The translations under genes were made by a program, and so were the position numbers. A stretch of 64,000 bases of DNA, taken from positions 91,263 to 155,262 of the forward strand of contig JAEVLN010000055.1 in assembly GCA_018350325.1 (NCBI GenBank). Direction: 5' to 3'. Below are positions 10,006 through 22,224 of this stretch, piece by piece. Source of the DNA: Globodera rostochiensis (Eukaryota; Nematoda; Chromadorea; Rhabditida; Heteroderidae). Every line of letters starts with the position of its first letter. Position 1 is the stretch's first letter. The notes under the pieces were generated by a model. That model had not been told where the DNA came from. It worked only from the letters and a program-made list of their open reading frames with translations, and made no database searches.

Positions 10006-10595
10006 TTTGTTGCGGATCTGCGTTTTCATTTTTATATAGTTATATATATGGCACAAATTTTAGTTATTTAACTATTTTAAAATTTATGTTCAAGCACCAA
10101 AAAGAGCTTTTTGATTTTGATTTCTTTAAATTATTATGATAAAAAAATTTGATTTGAATAGAATCAAATTTATTCTCCACTTACTATTTATTAAAATTAT
10201 CTGTTTTCTTATAAATTTTTTACTTGCTCACAAATATTTTGTTCAGCTTTTTTTGTTGACGAATATTTTTAACATTATAATTCATTTTTCTAAAGCTGGC
10301 TTGATTTTGGCTGATAGTTTTTCCTAGACATATTTTAAGTCTAACTTTCAATGGATGTACTTGGTTTTAGTGCGTTTGCCGTCCATGGCTCTTTCGGATT
10401 TTGATTTTGGTTATTTTATGACCAAAATTGTATCTTTAGGATTAAATCAATTGATTATAAAGGATTTTTATTTTTTAATTTGAATTTTTTATCCAATTTG
10501 TTATTTTAATTTTATTGTGCTGATAGCTCCATTTGTCATTAGTCACAGATAAAAAAATTTTTTTGTTGTTTATTTAAATATGTTTATAAAAGTAG
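10006..10595. other. T-rich DNA, no gene seen
   Basis: T-rich plus strand. The 63-codon frame at 10136-10327 is Phe/Leu/Ile-rich and at chance length. Nothing else recognised. Confidence 0.45.
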
Positions 10596-10751
10596 ATAAC
10601 TCATATAAACATTTTAATTTATATTTTTAGTTATTGTTTACCTGCATATAATTTAGAAACACACTGGGCGTTTAACGGCGCCTTAAGGGGACAGAACTTA
10701 TGTTACAGCCTAAATAACAAAAAGGAACGGATAAATCTGCACATGTTTTAG
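10596..10751 (+). other. open frame through a GC-richer island
   Basis: Fifty-two codons open between stops, with an island at about 10660-10740 encoding E-T-H-W-A-F-N-G-A-L-R-G-Q-N-L-C. There is no ATG before the last codons, so it could only be an internal or terminal exon; TATTTTTAG at 10622-10630 could act as an acceptor. Family not recognised and length not significant. Confidence 0.15.
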
Positions 10752-11605
10752 AGTTAATTCAAATATAGAAAATGCAAAATGTGGTGAACTTTGAAGAGAC
10801 GCACGAAATATCAAAGTTTGAAAGAAATAAAAATAGATTTATGTAAAAGGTATTTCGTAATAAATAAAATCAAAAAATAAACTTTAAGACAAATAAAATG
10901 GATTTCGTCGACACACCCGTACACAACGATGAAGAATTGAAGTACTTGCGACACCTCTTCACTACTTCAATTCTTAATTTTTTATTATAAAAAATCTTTA
11001 CATCACATGAATTTAAGGCTAAAATATAAACGCAACTTTTAACACCAATTTTATATTTCAATTAAATTCAATACATTAAACATAATATTTTTTCTTTTAA
11101 TTATATTATTTTTAACTAAGAATTTTTGGTTTTAATGAACTATTTGTTTTGTTTTATAAAAATCAGCGAATAACATTAGTCTAATTTCAAAATTTATAAA
11201 TGTATTTTAATTTCTATTAATACTTTTACACCTGTAAAATTATTAAATGCCTTTTTTAAAGATTTGCAAGCTTTTATGTTATTAAAAACTCGTTCATATC
11301 ATATTTCAGGTAATATTTATTAAATGCGATGGTCGCTGATATTGATTTTGAATTTTTTTTTTTTTGCTTTTATTCAATCAATTATTATTTTTATTTGATT
11401 TCTCTGTGAAATGATATAATTGCATTTTTGATAAACAATTTAGTGTTGTGGCTTTTGTAATTACTCAAAAGAACCATGTTCTGGGGGTTAGACATTTTGA
11501 ATTTTCAGCATTGCCATTAAATGTGCCAGAATAAACCCACTTTATTTTTTTAATATCTCAATTATAAGCCGATTATTTTTATCAATGTTTTATGTTATAT
11601 TGCAA

Positions 11606-11720
11606 TTTTACAGCGCGTTATTTTTGCATTTAGCACAAGTTCTCGATCCCCTGTTCGCTGATCTAGCCAAACCAGCGTCAACGCCGTATAATTCTTGATC
11701 GTAGGCTAGTTCGCACGATG
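11606..11720. other. GC-richer island, exon-like on both strands
   Basis: The plus strand has TTTTACAG at about 11613 followed by an open frame with L-A-Q-V-L-D-P-L-F-A-D-L-A-K-P. The minus strand is open too, reading Y-G-V-D-A-G-L-A-R-S-A-N-R-G-S-R-T-C-A-K-C, with a CxxC pair and a donor-like GTAAAA. Direction cannot be settled from one sequence. A resemblance of the minus reading to PARP-type zinc fingers was considered and not accepted. Confidence 0.22.
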
Positions 11721-12384
11721 GTTATAATTTTAGTGTTCAACAACCAAATTTAACGAATTTGCATTACATAGTTTATCTAATGAGAGTTTTAACTATTTTA
11801 TTACGGTTTTTTATTTTGAATTATGTTACAAAAATGAGCTGAAGTATTTATTTTTAGTATGAATAATAAGATTCAATTCATAACAATACTAAACTCTAAT
11901 TATATATTGTAATAAAGATTCATAAATAATTTATTTATTTATTTCAAATGAAGAATATTAAACAAATTGTTAAAGGACGTCTAACGGATTTTTACTAAAC
12001 TATCCGGCCAATAATACACCAAATGGCACATAAAATAGCAATATTGAGCACTTCCTTCCACCACCTTTCCATGACATATTTTAATAATTAAATATATATA
12101 AAAAATAAAATAGTTAGTACTTTTAAAAAGTTCGAGTAAAACTAATGAAAAAAAGATGCAAAAATTAAAAAATAAAATTTACTAAACTATGCAGCATTTT
12201 GAAATGAAAAGAATTTCTAAAATTTTTTATAAGTTTTGCATCTAAAAGAAGTTTAAAAGAATAAATTAAGAAAATACACGCATTAGGTAATTCTTTTGTA
12301 CGTATAAATAAGATACGTAGTTTAACATTTTATTTTGCTGCTACCAACGCCCTCAATGGTATAGCAACTTTGTCCACATAACGA
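11721..12384. other. AT-rich DNA, no gene seen
   Basis: Alternates between A-rich and T-rich. Only a small GC-richer patch at about 12342-12395, directly before repeat R3 copy 2, stands out. Confidence 0.4.
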
Positions 12385-12535
12385 ATCTTCAATGCCTATT
12401 TAACGCTTAATTTACCATAAATTTGAATAAAATGCTTAATTAGTCGTTTTTATTTCTTTTCAAAACTGAATGTGTGATAAAACTTTTTTTTTTGTAATTA
12501 TTTCAAATATCTTTTTAATTTAAAGTTTTTCATCA
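12385..12535 (+). repeat. dispersed repeat R3, copy 2
   Basis: Same orientation as 3205-3535, sharing TTTAACGCTTA, TTACCATAA, TTTCTTTTCAAAACTGAATG and TGTGATAAAACTTTTTTTTT. About 170 bp shorter than copy 1 because the AT-rich middle is missing. Confidence 0.7.
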
Positions 12536-12810
12536 TTATTTGCAATAAGTTAAAAAATGGGAAGCTTCATAAAAGTCTAATATTAAATATATGTGTGTAG
12601 TGAAGAAGCTTCAGAAGTCCTTTCTTGTGAAAAGGTATTGGATTTGTATTTTACTGTATGTTTCATTCTGGTGAATATTTTTAGGTATTTGGATTTTTTT
12701 AAATAAAAAAGGTCACAATATTTAAATTAATCAAATCTATTAATTAAGTAGCATTTATTTATTCCATTGATTTTAGCAAACCAACATAAACCTTTTTTAA
12801 TTCCCGCGCA

Positions 12811-12925
12811 GAAACCGCACACGATTTTCCCAGCTGTGGTGTATGATCATGCGGCACAGCAAAACAAACCTCATTTTTTTATTATTTATTTTATAAAATT
12901 GGTTAAAATGAATTCAGAATTTATT
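12811..12925 (+). other. possible exon
   Basis: TTTTTTAATTCCCGCGCAG at 12793-12811 is a plausible acceptor. Phase 0 then reads K-P-H-T-I-F-P-A-V-V-Y-D-H-A-A-Q-Q-N-K-P and stays open for about 38 codons to a TAA. The second half is AT-rich and may be intron. No donor is convincing and no family is recognised. Confidence 0.2.
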
Positions 12926-14630
12926 TAAATGGTTTAATTAGTCGCGTGCAACGGAATGTTTTAATTCAATTTGTTCAATTTTATAAAATTTTATAGATCG
13001 CAGGCTCAACGTTTTGTTGTAAGTAAAATTAAATGGAATTTTTGTTTATGCGTGTCAATTATTCCATCAGAAATATTTTGGAATCAGATACAATGAAACT
13101 TATGTTCACGAAAAATATAACATTTAATATTTTTTTTAAGTGTGAATTTGGTTTTGAAGAAATTGCGCCAAATCGCGGATTGGCAAATTTTTTATTGGCA
13201 ACTCATTAATAAATATAATTATAAGATTAATAATTTATTTGTTTGATTTTATTATGCATAAAGAAGTGACGCATGCCATCAAGTTATATTTTTTATTGTA
13301 TTGTTTTTATCAATGTAATTTTAATTTAGTCATAGCTTGCTACCATAAAAAACTCGGTAATTTAGAAATAGTCAATATTGTCGAAGATGATTTTTGAATG
13401 ATTTTTTTAATGTTTCCAAAAATTTTAATAAATGCTTTTTTTTTGCTATCTTTCTTCTTCTGAGTAAATTTAATAACGTTGAGCGATTCATTATAATCAA
13501 TCATTAAAACTCAAATTGTTGGTGCATTAAAACCAACCTGATAAGTCCAGCTTTATTAAGATTTTGCGAGGTCCGTCCGTATTTTGTTTATTGAAATTAT
13601 GTTTATAGCAAAAAAAAGCTCCTAAATTATTTTATATAGTATGTTAAGTAAAACTTTTCAATTAATTTAATTTATATAGTTTTCATATTTACAGATTATA
13701 AAATATGTTGTAATATTTTACTATTTTCTTGGTCATCTTCTAAAATTTGGGTTAAATTTTTTTATTTTAGAGTACTTTTATTTTTGAATTTTTTATGGCT
13801 GTAATAAATTGTTGTTAATGGAAATATTTATTTTAAGTATAAATTGATTGTTTAGACTTTTTTTACTCAATCTTTTGCATTTTAAATTTTATTAAAATTT
13901 TTTTATTTTTTTTGTAATTTCATGATTTGTAATTTGATTTTGTTTTAAATTTAAATTGAAATAAACGCTAATAAGAGTAAATTTATATTTATTATTTTTA
14001 ATTTAGTTAAAATTTGAGCATTTAATTTGAAGAAAATTATGCGCAAGTTCAATCAATTCTAACAGCATTACAAAGATTTCCACTTTAAAAATATCTATAC
14101 TATAAATGTTAAAAATATATAAAACGTACGGAATTGTTTAAGCGCATAATACGACATTAAGATATATTTCAAATTTTAAATAAACAAAAGGGCTGCTGGA
14201 TGTATGTTGTTATAAATTTTTATTTATTCAAAGAAATTGAACCTTAAACTAAAATATGTAATGAAAAATGTCCGAAATAATAAATAAGGTTGCATCTAAA
14301 GAAAAGTTTAATAAAACAAACTTAAGATACTACGCAATATTAGGTAAAATATTATTATATCTTAAAAATGCTAACACTACAAATTGAATATATATTTAAT
14401 GAGAGCCTCTCTAAAGGTACAGTACGACCAAAAGACTCTCGCCCATACTTGCTTGAAGTACATCATGGGGTTTTTCCTACTTAAAATATTTCCATAATAA
14501 ATATAAATACGATAACCTGAAAAATCTTTATGCCTCTTAAATATTTATCATAAATAAACCCAAATCAAATATGTTTTTCGAATAATTATATCAAACAAAT
14601 TAATTGGGAATTAGCAAAAAGTATGACGAC
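12926..14630. other. T-rich DNA, no gene seen
   Basis: T-rich plus strand to about 14.08 kb, then A-rich. No repeat partner, island longer than 40 bp or element end found. Confidence 0.45.
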
Positions 14631-14847
14631 ATCCGTGTCAGGGATGGGCGGAAATTTATTTTCAAAAAACGGAAAACGGAAAAATTTTCAAATAAAATAA
14701 AAAAATTATTTGTTTTTAAAAATAATTTATTTAATAAATATTTTTTGAAATATTAACAGTAATTATTTTTAAAATTTTGAAGGATGTCTTTTTTTCAGCA
14801 ACCTTCTAAATCTATTTTAAGTTTTTGGGTGGGGGGGGGGGGGAGGG

Positions 14848-14993
14848 TCGGCGGTGCCGATAGGCGCCGCCGGAGAAAATTTTGAAATTTTGACTTAATT
14901 TGCTAAGAGATTTTCAACAAAAATTTAAAAAATCGGCACTTTTTTTGAAGTTTTTAGGAATGGTAAGCGGCGGCGCCGATAGGCGCCGCCGGA
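14848..14993. repeat. two GATA-loop GC hairpin modules
   Basis: Within the hAT-type element the sequence GGCGGCGCC-GATA-GGCGCCGCC (14969-14990) is a perfect 9-bp stem with a GATA loop. A first module at about 14850-14871 is the same with T for C in the left arm (GGCGGTGCC). Each is followed by related A/T-rich sequence containing TTAAC or TTAAT and GTTAAGA or GCTAAGAG. A third module lies 45 kb away at about 59832-59853. Confidence 0.8.
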
Positions 14994-15222
14994 AGAATTT
15001 TTTTAAAAAACTTAACAAGATTTGTTAAGAAAATCGCTCCAAAAATGAAAATGCAAAACAAAATCCCCAAATGTTTTTTGATTTCGTCCAACAAAAAATG
15101 AATGAAAAGCTTGTGAATTGTCATCTAAAATGTTTGTTTGTAAATTAGAAAAAGTTAAAAAGAATTTTTAAAATTGTTTAACCACCGTAACTGTACAGAA
15201 AAATAAAAAATAATCACTGACA

Positions 15223-15290
15223 CAGTCGGGGATCTGAACCCCCACCCACATTTATCTCCCCACACCAACCACTCACCATTACACCACAAC
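15223..15290 (-). pseudogene. tRNA-like sequence (tRNA-derived SINE or pseudogene)
   Basis: On the minus strand a TGGTGTAATGGTGAGTGG box resembles a tRNA A box and GGTTCAGATCC matches the B-box consensus (GGTTCRANTCC). A and B boxes of RNA polymerase III promoters sit at these positions in tRNA genes. The anticodon and variable region are replaced by a G-rich run (GGTGTGGGGAG and GTGGGTGGG) and I cannot fold an anticodon stem, so it is not a functional tRNA. It is nested in the hAT-type element. A cousin with the same G-rich middle lies at 32983-33060 on the plus strand. Confidence 0.55.
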
Positions 15291-15593
15291 AAAACCGTAT
15301 TCCAATTCTCCAAAAATCCCATTCTTAGGGGTGTATATTTTTTCCGTTTTTTTCCGTTAAAAGGGGCATTTTAACGGAAAACGGAAAAAAAAGGCCCAAA
15401 AACAACGGAAAAACGGAAAACGGAATTCCGCCCATCCCTGATCCGTGTGCTTTCTGAATGTCCTTAAACAATGTTTTGTAAATAAAAAAATTTATTTAAA
15501 ATATTGGATCCATTCAAAATTACTTGATTTTTAGCCATTCGTTAATTTTCAAAACAAAAACGCACAGAATACACCAAATGTTAACTTTTTAAT

Positions 15594-15662
15594 GGGTTGA
15601 CCTGACAGCCGCGACCTACACATTGGTGTTTGACTGTAACGGCGCTATGCTTAACTTATGTT
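15594..15662 (+). other. GC-richer island
   Basis: About 70 bp with CCTGACAGCCGCGACC. Open on the plus strand (L-T-A-A-T-Y-T-L-V-F-D-C-N-G-A-M) to a TAG. Not recognised. Confidence 0.15.
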
Positions 15663-15669
15663 AGTTACG

Positions 15670-16350
15670 GGGTTGCTATATCCAAAACCAAAAAACGTGG
15701 AAAACGGGTTCAAAAACAGGGAAAACATGGAAATTTTCTTCAAAAACGTGGAATCATATTCTCACCACTTTTCACCATCTTGAGCAAATTTGGTTTAGAA
15801 AGAAAGTAATAATTACGTATGGGCTTGGGGACAAGTCAAATCGGAGTTGAACCAGAATTTTTTTGGAGGAGGTGTCAGTTGGGGGGAAAAGTCTATTTTT
15901 AGGGTTGCATTTTTCGTTTTTATGGCATTTTTGTCAAGAACAATTTTTAAAAAACAATGTGAAAATATTGCATAAGAAGAGACGTATTCGAAACTCATTT
16001 TTAAAATCACTTCCTTATTTAAAATAAAATGCAACAAAATTTTATGCTTTTAAAGCACTAATAAAATAAAAAAATAATATTTTATTTATTACCGTTTCTA
16101 TGAAATTTTACGAGAATCTACATGAATAATTTTTTTTGCACAAACATAAAACTTATTTAAAATATGCGTAACGGTTTTAAGGAAATTTCAAAAAATCTCG
16201 GATTTCGGTCGAGATCTCGGCCCAAAAAATGGTCCAAGACCTAGACTCTCGGAATTTTGAGATTTTTTATCTCGAAAATCGAGGTCTCGGCCCATCCCCA
16301 AATCTCGATCTTGGTCTCGATCTCGGATTTTTCAAAATACCGGGCTCTAC
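15670..16350. mobile_element. probable decayed DNA-transposon remnant
   Basis: The left part carries repeated AACGTGGAAAAC, AACAGGGAAAACATGG and AACGTGGAATC motifs. The right part (16190-16345) is built of many copies of CTCGG and CTCGATCTCGG and ends CCGGGCTCTA, which in reverse (TAGAGCCCGG) looks like a hAT-type terminus. No matching left end or target duplication was found. The 74-codon minus-strand frame inside is not recognised. Confidence 0.45.
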
Positions 16351-18360
16351 TTATTACACAATTTTTAAATTTTCAAAATTTTAATTCAAATATGCAAAGT
16401 TTCAATTCCCCACCGGTTATAAAGTAATTAAAATAAAACATTATGGCGCGCGCGTTTTATGGTTGTTCAATTATAAATTAATTATACTGATACAAAAAAA
16501 CATACATATTAGAAAAAACTCTAAATCTGTAAATTGCGAAATAGAAAATTCATTAATAATTTAATTATTTCAAACTGGCAATATATCTGACTAATAAAAA
16601 AGCAGGATAAATATGGCTGATGGTTGAACTACCGAAGTGTCTTTTGGGTGCTTTGTTGATTGTACTTTTGCTTGCTTTAAAACCTAAAAGAATATATTCA
16701 CCTAAACGCAAATTTTGAATTACAACGACAATTGAGATATTAAAAACTTTTAACAAATTAAAAAAAAATACACAGCGACAGAATTTATTATCTACATCAT
16801 TTCATCATTTTGACTTTATTTTTTTATTACTTACTACGCATTTTAAAGTTGAATGCTATAAATAAAATATGCAAAATATTCGATGAGCGCTGGACGCAAT
16901 TGGCTGGGAGGAGTGCATTCTGCAAATATTAAAATTAAAATATGCTTAGCCATAAAGTTGTTAAATTTTAAAATAAAAACTAATTAAATAAAAACCTCCT
17001 AAAATTTAAAAACAATTATTAATAAGTTTACATTTAATAAATGTGCTGGCGGTGCGTATCTTTGCGTCAAACTTCGTAAAATGCAAAAGTTGGACCCAAT
17101 AAAAATGTGTGATTAAGATGATAAGAAAAATAAATATTTTTGTACCCATCGCGCATTTTACACAAAATAAAACAAAAGTTATAAACCAAAATTAATTGAA
17201 ATTTGTTCAATAATAAAAATTTAAAAAAATGGCCAGGCTGCTCGCAAAGACTACGGTCGCCCACCATATGCACCTAACTTTAAAGATTGGAAAATCTATT
17301 TGGTAAGGTCGGCATTTACACTTAAGCAATAAAACCATCAAGTTCAAAAAAAAATTAAAATGATTCTAATACATTATATAACTCTGCTCAGACTATATGA
17401 TAACAGTCTACAGACTACACGATATCGGCTTCGTCTACGGCGACCTCAAATTCCAATAAAATTTATTTATGCTAAACTTACGCCAAATAGTATATTGTTT
17501 AAACATTTTTTTTCTTCAAAGAAATTTATATTACGTTAAAATGAACCTAATTCAAAATAATTTATTTGGATTTGATTGACGTAATTATTTTAAAAAATCT
17601 AAAATCGATCAACTGTAAACTATATGTGGTAACTTTACAATATTATCAACAATATTTAACAATAAATCTCTTTTATATGACAACATAAATATCCCATCAA
17701 AACATAATATTATTTTTTATTAAAAATAAATAAATTACTGCCAAATAAAGGGCGTGAATTAATCTAAACTATAAAAGCGTTCTAATATTACATCGTGAAT
17801 TGAATTCTAATAAATACAGCGCCGTTCGTTCTAGTTTCAAATTTTATATTTTTAAATTAGATTATAGTAAAATGCCTTTGTAATAAAAATAAAATAAAAT
17901 TTGCTTACAAGAATCAAACTATTCAAATTCCTACACGACTAACATCGTGCTATACAGAAATACTACAAACCAATGTGCAATCCCTTAACCTGTTTAATAT
18001 GCAAGAATAAAAATAGGACTGCTACAGCAATCAAAATATAATCATTAACAAAGTTGAAAATAGAAAACCAAACAAACGCTCCATTGATTTGAACTTATTT
18101 ATGTTTATCAAAAAGCTAAAAAAATTTTGTGTAAAAATAAATTGAAAAAATTGTAACCTAGAATTAATATTTTTAAATATGATCACATTAAAAATAATTA
18201 ACTACAAATATTATAAAAAATTATTAATCAGAAAAATAAGAAATAAAATTAACATAATTTAAATAAACATTAAACTCTTTTTTTCGAAATAAAAAATTAA
18301 AATCAGTAAGCTAAACATTTGGTTAGAAAAGAATTCTGTTTTAAATGCTAATTATCTAAT
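16351..18360. other. A-rich DNA, no gene seen
   Basis: Uniformly A-rich plus strand. GC-richer patches near 16890 and 17045 are under 50 bp. Minus-strand frames of 63 and 68 codons (16565-16756, 17067-17273) are at chance length and unrecognised. Confidence 0.45.
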
Positions 18361-18516
18361 TTTGCGGAAGCCTCTTACCAAATGGGGAACCAGCGTTTTC
18401 GCAACCTGTACCGAATGCCTGTGGATGAAGCCTTGTTTTTTTTTGGATTTTATATCTGTGCATCATTTTTTAAATTTAGGCTCTTTGACATCAAAGTGCA
18501 TCAAATAAATGATTAA
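18361..18516. other. GC-richer island; exon-like on both strands
   Basis: On the plus strand an ATG at 18382 opens 44 codons (M-G-N-Q-R-F-R-N-L-Y-R-M-P-V-D-E-A-L, then an AT-rich hydrophobic tail). On the minus strand the island reads L-H-P-Q-A-F-G-T-G-C-E-N-A-G-S-P-F and ends exactly at G|GTAAGAGG, a strong splice donor. The surrounding domain is A-rich, like other places with minus-strand exon candidates, so I lean to the minus reading. No family recognised. Confidence 0.25.
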
Positions 18517-19189
18517 CAATTAAAAGGCATAATCTAATTTTACAAAGAATAAATTATATAAATTAATAATATTTTTTCTTTTTAATATTTACATAAAGAA
18601 AATGGTCATTAAAATGTGTAAGTAATAAATTGTTCAAATTATCATATATATTTAGTTTTAAATATCGGTCACAAAAAAAAATTTTTAAATATTTAAATAT
18701 AAATTAAGTAACTAAAATAAAGATTTAACCATCTTTTAATCATAAGAAATGAATCGATTTAGCAACAACAATAACCAAATACATATAATAATATTTAAGC
18801 AATAAATATTGTTTCTCCTATTAACTATGAACTTATGTTCAGATTTAAACAAGCAAAAATTGATTGAAATTCAACTTCAAATCAAAAATTCGATTAACAA
18901 CAATATTTTTATAGCAATTTCTTTTAACGATTCGCGTTAGAGATATTAGCAGAAAGTAACAATCAAAAACTAAAAAAAAGTTGGAAAACAACCGCATAGG
19001 CAGCTCGATAGATTAAAAACATCAAAATGGAATGTTCAGCAAAAGCCAAAGTTATTTTAAACTAATATTAATTTTAAAAGTTATCTCTAAATTAATGTAA
19101 AGTCCTTTTTAAGGAAATAAACTCTAAATATAGAAAAACAATTAAAGAAAACTCAATAAAATTATATAAAAATAAATTCTAAAGGCTTA

Positions 19190-19375
19190 AAGGCGAATTT
19201 GGACGCGTACTCATTTTATTAAAATGGTTGGACGCTGCGATTGCGCTTCGGATGCAGCCATTGTGTACGACAACATAACGGTGTTGAATCTGTGCCTGGA
19301 GGATATAAATCATCCAGAAATAAATCTTGCTGGTAATCAGCCTCGCGCAACGTTTGTGAGCAGATGAATAGAATA
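19190..19375. other. longest GC-richer island, open in three frames
   Basis: About 180 bp with markedly raised GC. Plus strand: ATG at 19224 opens 47 codons (M-V-G-R-C-D-C-A-S-D-A-A-I-V-Y-D) to a TGA at 19365. Minus strand: two more frames stay open, one reading T-L-R-E-A-D-Y-Q-Q-D-L-F-L-D-D-L-Y-P-P-G and one with H-R-Y-V-V-V-H-N-G. Such openness follows from composition, so the strand is undecided, but length and composition make this a leading place to look for a real exon. No domain identified. Confidence 0.3.
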
Positions 19376-22224
19376 GAACTAAAAGCTTACTATTTATTTG
19401 GCAATAAAAGAATTGTTACTTTAATAATTAAAATTCAAAAGTTGAGTTAAAATAAATGATGAGTCAGTCATAAAAAGGATGCGGGGTTTTGCTACGACGC
19501 ATGAAAGAAAAAAAACATGTAATAGATTAATAAATATTAAACATACATATTAAGGCGCAAAAAATTGTTATATTGTTTAGCAAAACAAACATTTTTGTCT
19601 TTTTCACAGAATGATTATGGACTGTTTCAGAAAATCATTGTCAGATTTTTATTTAAACTACCTGATAATAATTGGATTTTAAAAATAAAAAAATAGCTCA
19701 TTTGATAATTAAAAATGGTGAAAGAAATTAAAAGTGTAGATTGATTCATTAGACTGTGTATAATAAAATTCATTAAATATACAACAAGTGGATGATAAAT
19801 TTAACTAACAGAAATAAAATTTTCTTATAATTTATAAAAATAAAAATGAAGAGTCGCTTGTCTCGAATGTTAAGTTTTGGAAGCGTGACCTCCGCAAACA
19901 GCTGATGAATTAAAAAGGTTCGGTAAATGCAGGAAAGGAGAAAAAGATGTATTGAATGTATTCAAACAATAAAATGTTTTTACTTAAAGCTGGCACAACC
20001 GATGAAGTCGCTTGTTTTATCATAAATATAATCGAAAAACTAAGATAAGAACATATTTATGAGTTAATATTTCAACAAAATATGTTAAATCAATTAAGAA
20101 ACTATTTTTTTTTATTTAAAATGAGTTCTCGATGTTGCCTAAAATACGTGTGTTTGATATAACAATAGTTTAATATTATAAACAATAAAGATTATAAGGG
20201 GTATGGGTATACGCGTTTAAAATTAATATAAATTAAATATTTCCACTGTTCATACTGCAGAAGGACTAAATTAACCTCCAAAACATTTTACGGTTAATTT
20301 TTCTTAAAAGTGTAACATTTACAAAAAATATAAAAAAAATTTAAATCTATATAACTAAATCTAGGTTGGCAAACTATAACATGCAGAGAGAAGGGTGGTG
20401 TTCATAAATTGGTATATTAGTAGATTAAAATAATTGTGAAAAAAAATTTATTAATCCATATTAATAAAGGCAATTTAAATTACCCGTAAATAAATACTTA
20501 CTCTATCCTCAAGAACGATGCATAATAATTTTACCTAAAATATATTCTACTAAAGCACGGAAGATTTTTCTACGTACTTACAGAGGGCATTGGAGAAGAA
20601 CAAGATACTGATGGGAACATGTGGTTTTATTAAATAAAGCATACCAGCGGGTGACATATTGTGAAAACATCATATGTGACGATATGTGTAAATAAAATGC
20701 CAGCCTATTCATATTCTAACAAATGTGTTACAAATGATTAAAATTTCTAAACTAATAAATTATATGGTAATTCCTCGCAAAAATTTAAAAGTAATTAATT
20801 CTTAATATTGATAAATGGTATATAAAACAAACTTTAAATTAAATATTTATTTTAAGAAGCAATTCCTTTTTGAGCCACCACTTCGCATTGTTAAATAGGT
20901 AATCCTACAAAAGCACAATAACGTTTATAAAATGACCAAACAAATAAAGGGCGGTTTTTAAGAAAAGCAAAAAAAAAAATTAAAAATCTTAGAAATAAAA
21001 AATATAATACCAAAGTTAACATCAAACTAATTATGTTTTAAATTTTTGAAGAGCGTAATTTTTTGATGGAAAAAAGTATGCAGAAATTAATTTATTTTGG
21101 TAAATGATAAATTGATGATTGTATAAAAAAGAAGGTACGCATGGTTAAATTAAACAAATTTGTTTTAAAAACTTGAAAATAACAATAAAATAATAAAAGG
21201 CGCAATAATTTATAATTATTCTAAGCTAATAAATTTTTAAAAAAATGAATGCTCAAGTCAAAAGAAGTCTGGCACGAAACGCAAACCACATAACATTTGG
21301 TTTTTCTTTGTCCCCTCTCCTAAAAGCTAAAGAAACAAGAAAGGGATGCCTAATATACTAACAATGTACATGAAAATATGCGGTTTCTAAATAGTATTAA
21401 AATTTTTTTTTACATTTATAAACAAAAATCGAACGGCTGCTTTTAAACTAAAAATAACAAAATGTCAAAAATTTCTCGCAGTAATTTATAAAGATCCAGT
21501 GAGAATGCAATGACTCATCAATTCAATAATTAATCGTCTTTAATACAAGAAGAAAACAATACAAAGCGAATAAAAAATAAAACATAAATTTCAAGGAGTT
21601 TGACCATTTCGAAGAATCTGGAGTGATTTGAAATCATGGCAACTAAATAACTAATCTTTGAATTAATTCAATTGATAAATAAAGACACAAAAACATCGAA
21701 ATTTGAATAAGAAATCAATGACTTTCATATTCAAAATTCCAAAAAAATTATCACATATAAAACACAAAAAATGTATTTAAAATAATTTTAATTTATTATT
21801 CAAAGACGATATAAAAACAATAATAAATGTTTATACGTAAAGATATTATTAGTTAGATTAAAAGCATTGTAAAAATTATTATTAAAAAAAATAAATTGTT
21901 AGTTTTGAAAATGAAAATTAATTAAAGTTTCAAACCGATTTTTGAATCAGGGTAACTTCATTTGAAAAAGGAAATATTTAAACATCCTTTAACGAATTGT
22001 TAAAAATAATTAATTTAAATAATTATGTAACGTGATTTGAGCTAAATTCAAGGGGTTCTTGCATACAAAAGAAAGAACGATGCGTACAATCTTTGGAAGC
22101 GTTATTGTTTGAAATAAATTCGGAGCCAGCTGCTCTTACAATTTAAATGAACATTACTACCGAAAAATAAAAGTTTATTCAGGTTATGATTTTTTGGTCA
22201 TTAAAATAACAAATTTATGCCTAA
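19376..22224. other. A-rich DNA with little content
   Basis: Holds repeat R7 copy 1 (19865-19915) and a possible exon after CGTACTTACAG at 20582 (open in two phases for 15-18 codons). Otherwise A-rich with no gene, hairpin or element end recognised. Confidence 0.45.
19865..19915 (+). repeat. dispersed repeat R7, copy 1
   Basis: AAGTTTTGGAAGCGTGACC and CAGCTGATGAA recur at 28051-28140 as AAGTTTTGGGAACGTTTTAG and CAGCTGATGAA in the same order and orientation, with extra sequence between the two blocks in the second copy. Confidence 0.5.

Larger units (their letters stand above)
14639..15440. mobile_element. hAT-type miniature element (802 bp) with 8-bp TSD
   Basis: The ends are inverted repeats: CAGGGATGGGCGGAA at the left and TTCCGCCCATCCCTG at the right. 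The 8-bp target duplication ATCCGTGT flanks both ends exactly (14631-14638 and 15441-15448). An 8-bp duplication with CAGGG ends is typical of hAT DNA transposons. Subterminal regions are made of repeated ACGGAAAAC motifs facing inward from both ends, as expected for transposase-binding repeats. There is no transposase frame, so it is non-autonomous. Inside are a 13-base G run (14831-14843), two GGCGG..CCGCC hairpin modules (14848-15050) and a tRNA-like sequence (15223-15290). Confidence 0.95.

Noticed and set aside
11606..11720. PARP-type zinc finger on the minus strand (A-R-S-A-N-R-G-S-R-T-C-A-K-C)
   Set aside because: Spacing between A-R-S and the CxxC pair differs from the family and no His/Cys partners follow; the plus strand is equally open.
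19190..19375. Glutamine amidotransferase-like V-V-V-H-N-G on the minus strand
   Set aside because: Only six residues fit, the upstream context does not, and two other frames are open over the same island.
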